Assembly: GCA_019417795.1 (NCBI GenBank)
Contig: DXUR01000142.1
Coordinates: forward strand, 1 to 6,748
Source of the DNA: Clostridiales bacterium
GTDB taxonomy: Bacteria; Bacillota_A; Clostridia; Oscillospirales; Oscillospiraceae
DNA length: 6,748 bases
Reading direction: 5' to 3'
The position numbers and the translations under genes were made by a program. Shown piece after piece: positions 4,831 through 6,748 of this stretch. Position 1 is the stretch's first letter. Each line of letters starts with the position of its first letter. The notes beneath the pieces are model-generated. The model was given only the letters and a program-made list of their open reading frames with translations, had not been told where the DNA came from and searched no databases.

Positions 4831-4989
4831 TTATAGGCGGGAAGCTTTTGCCGGACCTCTCCGAAGGATCACGGCTTCGAATTGGGTCGGATTGCAATAT
4901 CCCTTTGCGGCCAGTTCTTCTACAAACGAACCGGCGTTGACTTTCACGACCTTGGAGACAGTACCACAAAAATAAACCTTTTCGCTCAC
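4831..4989 (-). CDS. Possible 52-aa small protein
   Basis: A GTG-started frame on the minus strand encodes a small protein-like sequence: SEKVYFCGTVSKVVKVNAGS, then FVEELAAKGYCNPTQFEAV, then ILRRGPAKASRL. It reads as strand (KVYFCGTVSKVVKV), helix (SFVEELAAKG) and a basic tail. It has no hydrophobic membrane segment and contains two cysteines (residues 8 and 31). It begins 43 nt after the permease stop on the same strand and could be co-transcribed with it. No good ribosome site precedes the GTG, and no family is recognised, so it may be a decayed remnant or a chance frame. Its balanced composition in an otherwise gene-free interval is the reason for listing it. Confidence 0.38.
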   Translation of the reverse strand: MSEKVYFCGTVSKVVKVNAGSFVEELAAKGYCNPTQFEAVILRRGPAKASRL

Positions 4990-5032
4990 TTGCGGTAGCT
5001 GTCTTGTTTTTCGGCGCTCAGGCCCCGGCTGC

Positions 5033-6136
5033 TCAGCCCAGAAAGGACATGGCAGCCAGAAGAACTGTCAGAAAAGCGAAGCTGATGGCGGAAAAGAGGA
5101 TGAGAAAGCGCTTGGTGCCGCCGGGAACGCGGCGGGTGTATTCCCGGAAGGTGATGAGGCTGGCCAGAGAGGCCACCAGCGTTCCGGCGCCGCCAATGTT
5201 GACGCCTACCAGAAGGCCGCGGGCATCCTGCGTGAAACGGCTTAGGAGGATCGCGGCGGGGACGTTGCTGATGATCTGGCAGGGGAGGGCGGAGATCAGC
5301 ATGGTCCCGTGGGATAAGAGCCGGACAAACAGCATCCGGACAGGCTCCATCCGGGCAAGGTTGCCCGAAAAGGTGAAGAAAGCGGCAAAGGTGGCCAGAA
5401 GCCCCCAGTCCACGGACTTCAGCGCATGCCGGTCCAGAAACCAGAGCGCCAGAACGATGACGGCCAGACCGGGACCGTAGGGGATCAGCCGCAGCACCAT
5501 AGCGACGGCCAGACAGAAGAGCCCGCCGTAGACCGCGGCCCGGCGGCGGTCTACGACGACCTGCGCCTCCGGCACCGTAAGCCGGTCCTTGGGGAACAGC
5601 AGGCAGCAAAGGAGAATGAGGACGGTGGACAGGATGAAGGGCGGCAGCATCACGGAAAAGAACGTCCCGGCGGGGATGCCGTAATAGCTGAAGAGGTAGA
5701 GATTCTGCGGATTGCCGAAGGGGGTGATCATTCCGCAGAGGTTGGCGGCGCAGTTCTGGAGAATGAACAGCAGCGCGGCGTGCTTTTCCTGCCCTGTGAC
5801 GGAGAGGACGAACCAGCCCAGCGGAAGAAAGGTCAGCAGGGCGGTATCGTTGGTCAGGAGCATGGAGCCGAACATGGTGATGATCACCAGCGCCGTGCAT
5901 ACGCCCCGGACGGTGGAAAAGGTGTGCACCATCCGTTGGGAAAGGGCGGAAAAGATATCCAGATCCCGCAGTGCGCCCACCACCGCCAGAACGCTGAACA
6001 GGCAGGAGAGGGTCTTGAGGTCATAATACCCCAGATATGCGCTGTCGGGAGGAACGAAGAAAGCGGTCGCTGCCGCCGCCAGCAGTGAGATGACCAGCAT
6101 GGCGTTAGCGCGGCACCAGGATCGGATCGTATGCAT
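5033..6136 (-). CDS. Ion-transporter-superfamily permease (SLC13/ArsB/CitMHS-like)
   Basis: A 367-aa integral membrane protein with about ten hydrophobic helices. It shows the two-fold motif pattern of the IT superfamily (SLC13, CitMHS, ArsB, NhaD). In the first half, MLLTNDTALLTFLPL (92-106) is followed by MITPFGNPQNLYLFSYYG (136-153). In the second half, QIISNVPAAILLSRF (287-301) is followed by GVNIGGAGTLVASLASLI (311-328). The paired T/S-N-D/V-x-A and G-N/G-x-x-N/T loops build the substrate and cation site in this superfamily. Such carriers move dicarboxylates, citrate, arsenite or sodium; the substrate cannot be chosen from sequence alone. It is shorter than typical members of about 430 residues, but both motif halves are present. 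The ATG at 6136 has AAAGGAG ending 6 nt upstream. It is preceded by its own promoter. Confidence 0.87.
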   Translation of the reverse strand: MHTIRSWCRANAMLVISLLAAAATAFFVPPDSAYLGYYDLKTLSCLFSVLAVVGALRDLDIFSALSQRMVHTFSTVRGVCTALVIITMFGSMLLTNDTALLTFLPLGWFVLSVTGQEKHAALLFILQNCAANLCGMITPFGNPQNLYLFSYYGIPAGTFFSVMLPPFILSTVLILLCCLLFPKDRLTVPEAQVVVDRRRAAVYGGLFCLAVAMVLRLIPYGPGLAVIVLALWFLDRHALKSVDWGLLATFAAFFTFSGNLARMEPVRMLFVRLLSHGTMLISALPCQIISNVPAAILLSRFTQDARGLLVGVNIGGAGTLVASLASLITFREYTRRVPGGTKRFLILFSAISFAFLTVLLAAMSFLG

Positions 6137-6191
6137 GAAAAGCTCCTTTATTTGGGATTGTCAGGAATCCTGCGCGGATACTTGCCTAAAG

Positions 6192-6220
6192 AAGATAGCA
6201 CATTTCTTCCTGATTTACAA
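6192..6220 (-). promoter_or_regulatory. Permease promoter, extended -10
   Basis: On the minus strand TTGTAA (6215-6220) is followed after 17 nt by TATCTT (6192-6197), with TGC immediately before it giving an extended -10 (TGnTATCTT). It lies about 55 nt upstream of the permease ATG and downstream of the neighbouring gene's terminator, so the permease appears to be transcribed independently. Confidence 0.5.
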
Positions 6221-6249
6221 CGGATTCCTTATGAGCGGAAGGCGTTTTC

Positions 6250-6287
6250 CGCCAAAAAGCGCTCGAAGGGGAGACCTTCGAGCGCTT
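6250..6287 (-). terminator. Intrinsic terminator of the Cys-rich gene
   Basis: A perfect 13-bp stem (6257-6269 with 6275-6287; arms AAGCGCTCGAAGG and CCTTCGAGCGCTT) has a five-base loop. On the minus strand it runs into a five-T tract (complement of 6254-6258). It begins 18 nt after the stop of the 112-aa gene. A further small repeat, GCGGAA/TTCCGC (6235-6240, 6247-6252), lies just beyond it. Confidence 0.9.
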
Positions 6288-6305
6288 GCTATGATCTGCT
6301 TTGGC

Positions 6306-6644
6306 TCATTCGCCGCAGCCGGGGCAGCCCTCGCAATCCGTGCAGGCTGCTTGCTTTTTCTCATATTCGTACAGCGTTCCCTCAGTCATGTGTGACAGCG
6401 CCGCAATGCGCTCATTCAGCATATCCCACATACACATGGGCAGGTGGTCACGATGCCCGCGATGGAGCGTTACGCATTCAAAGCAGTTGCCATGGTGCGG
6501 GCACTTCCCCTGACAGGGACAGTGATCCCCGCTCTCCCGGACCTGCTTCAGAAACTCCTGCTTGACCTTCCATGCCTCCTGCTTTTGCCCACGGCGATCA
6601 AGATCGTTTTGCAGAATGGCCAGTTCATTTCCATCGATTTTCAT
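6306..6644 (-). CDS. Cys/His-rich putative metal-binding protein, 112 aa
   Basis: A small soluble protein with a helical N-terminal half (residues 1-38, MKIDGNELAILQNDLDRRGQ onward) and a dense Cys/His centre: HCPCQGKCPHHGNCFECVTL then HRGHRDHLPMC. It has Cys at 42, 44, 48, 54, 57 and 71 and His at 41, 50, 51, 61, 64 and 67. The C-x-C-x3-C-x5-C-x2-C-x3-H arrangement with LPxC resembles my memory of DUF6485-type zinc-binding proteins of Clostridia, although the protein is longer. The C-terminus carries a separate ladder, CTDCEGCPGC (Cys 101, 104, 107, 110). Metal binding is strongly suggested; the role is unknown. GAGGG lies 8 nt before the ATG at 6644. It is a single-gene unit with its own promoter and terminator. 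Confidence 0.85.
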   Translation of the reverse strand: MKIDGNELAILQNDLDRRGQKQEAWKVKQEFLKQVRESGDHCPCQGKCPHHGNCFECVTLHRGHRDHLPMCMWDMLNERIAALSHMTEGTLYEYEKKQAACTDCEGCPGCGE

Positions 6645-6691
6645 GATCGTTTCCCTCTTTTACTCATTTACTCTTTTGCTCGGGTGAAATG

Positions 6692-6720
6692 ATTGTAGCA
6701 GAGCTTTACAGGATCCGCAA
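6692..6720 (-). promoter_or_regulatory. Promoter of the Cys-rich gene, extended -10
   Basis: On the minus strand TACAAT (6692-6697), preceded by TGC, forms an extended -10. A weak -35, TTGCGG (6715-6720), sits 17 nt upstream. The ATG lies about 47 nt downstream of the -10. The leader contains two AGTAAA copies before the GAGGG ribosome site, in a run of A/G that should stay unstructured. Confidence 0.6.
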
Positions 6721-6748
6721 GCTATTCCTGCATGACGGACTTCCCTGC

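Noticed and set aside
4804..4880. tRNA-like opening (GCCGTAGCTCAG) downstream of the NAGPA terminator
   Set aside because: After the D-arm-like start there is no anticodon stem, no proper T-arm and no matching acceptor strand at the right distance on either strand.
4986..5900. 304-codon minus-strand frame overlapping the permease
   Set aside because: Arginine/proline/histidine-rich composition typical of an off-frame reading; the permease frame has membrane helices, family motifs and a ribosome site.
6722..6748. Possible end of another minus-strand gene (eight codons and TAG)
   Set aside because: Only AGKSVMQE before the stop is visible, far too little to support a coding call.
1..6748. CRISPR array, insertion-sequence transposase or rRNA gene
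   Set aside because: No regularly spaced direct repeats, no transposase-like reading frame and no rRNA-like conserved sequence were seen on either strand.

Overview
The window looks like chromosomal DNA of a fairly GC-rich, Gram-positive anaerobe of the class Clostridia, plausibly a gut Oscillospirales member. The clues are purine-rich Shine-Dalgarno sites, a secreted protein with S-layer-homology-like repeats fused to a phosphodiester glycosidase (NAGPA) domain, a RelB/DinJ-RelE/ParE module, and a scrap of a Clostridia-type conjugative element. The placement is inferred from protein style; no rRNA or marker gene is present.

Left part (1-880), mobile-element-like. A toxin-antitoxin operon runs leftward: a RelB/DinJ-type antitoxin and a RelE/ParE toxin that leaves the window, joined by an ATGA overlap and driven by a near-consensus promoter with a palindrome over the -10. 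Directly behind that promoter lies a short, decayed, opposite-strand fragment resembling the VirB6/TrbL-like membrane protein of Firmicutes integrative elements. After it come two small hairpins sharing a direct repeat, then a 7-bp inverted repeat.

Middle (880-2862). Three tightly overlapping rightward genes form an operon: a 331-aa and a 117-aa protein of unknown function, and a DUF4186-family protein with a cysteine-rich core. A possible small two-helix membrane protein follows.

Centre (2863-4797). A structured leader with inverted repeats and small overlapping upstream reading frames precedes a 575-aa exported SLH-like/NAGPA protein, closed by a strong intrinsic terminator. The leader has a neat geometry: a perfect Shine-Dalgarno lies too far from the start codon unless an intervening hairpin folds.

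Right part (4831-6748), all leftward. In transcription order: a promoter, a 112-aa Cys/His-rich protein and its perfect 13-bp-stem terminator; then a second promoter, an ion-transporter-superfamily (SLC13/ArsB/CitMHS-like) permease, and a possible 52-aa ORF facing the NAGPA terminator. The genes do not form one obvious pathway. The main points of interest are the unknown three-gene operon, the structured leader, the conjugative-gene scrap beside the toxin-antitoxin promoter, and the C-terminal cysteine ladder of the 112-aa protein.
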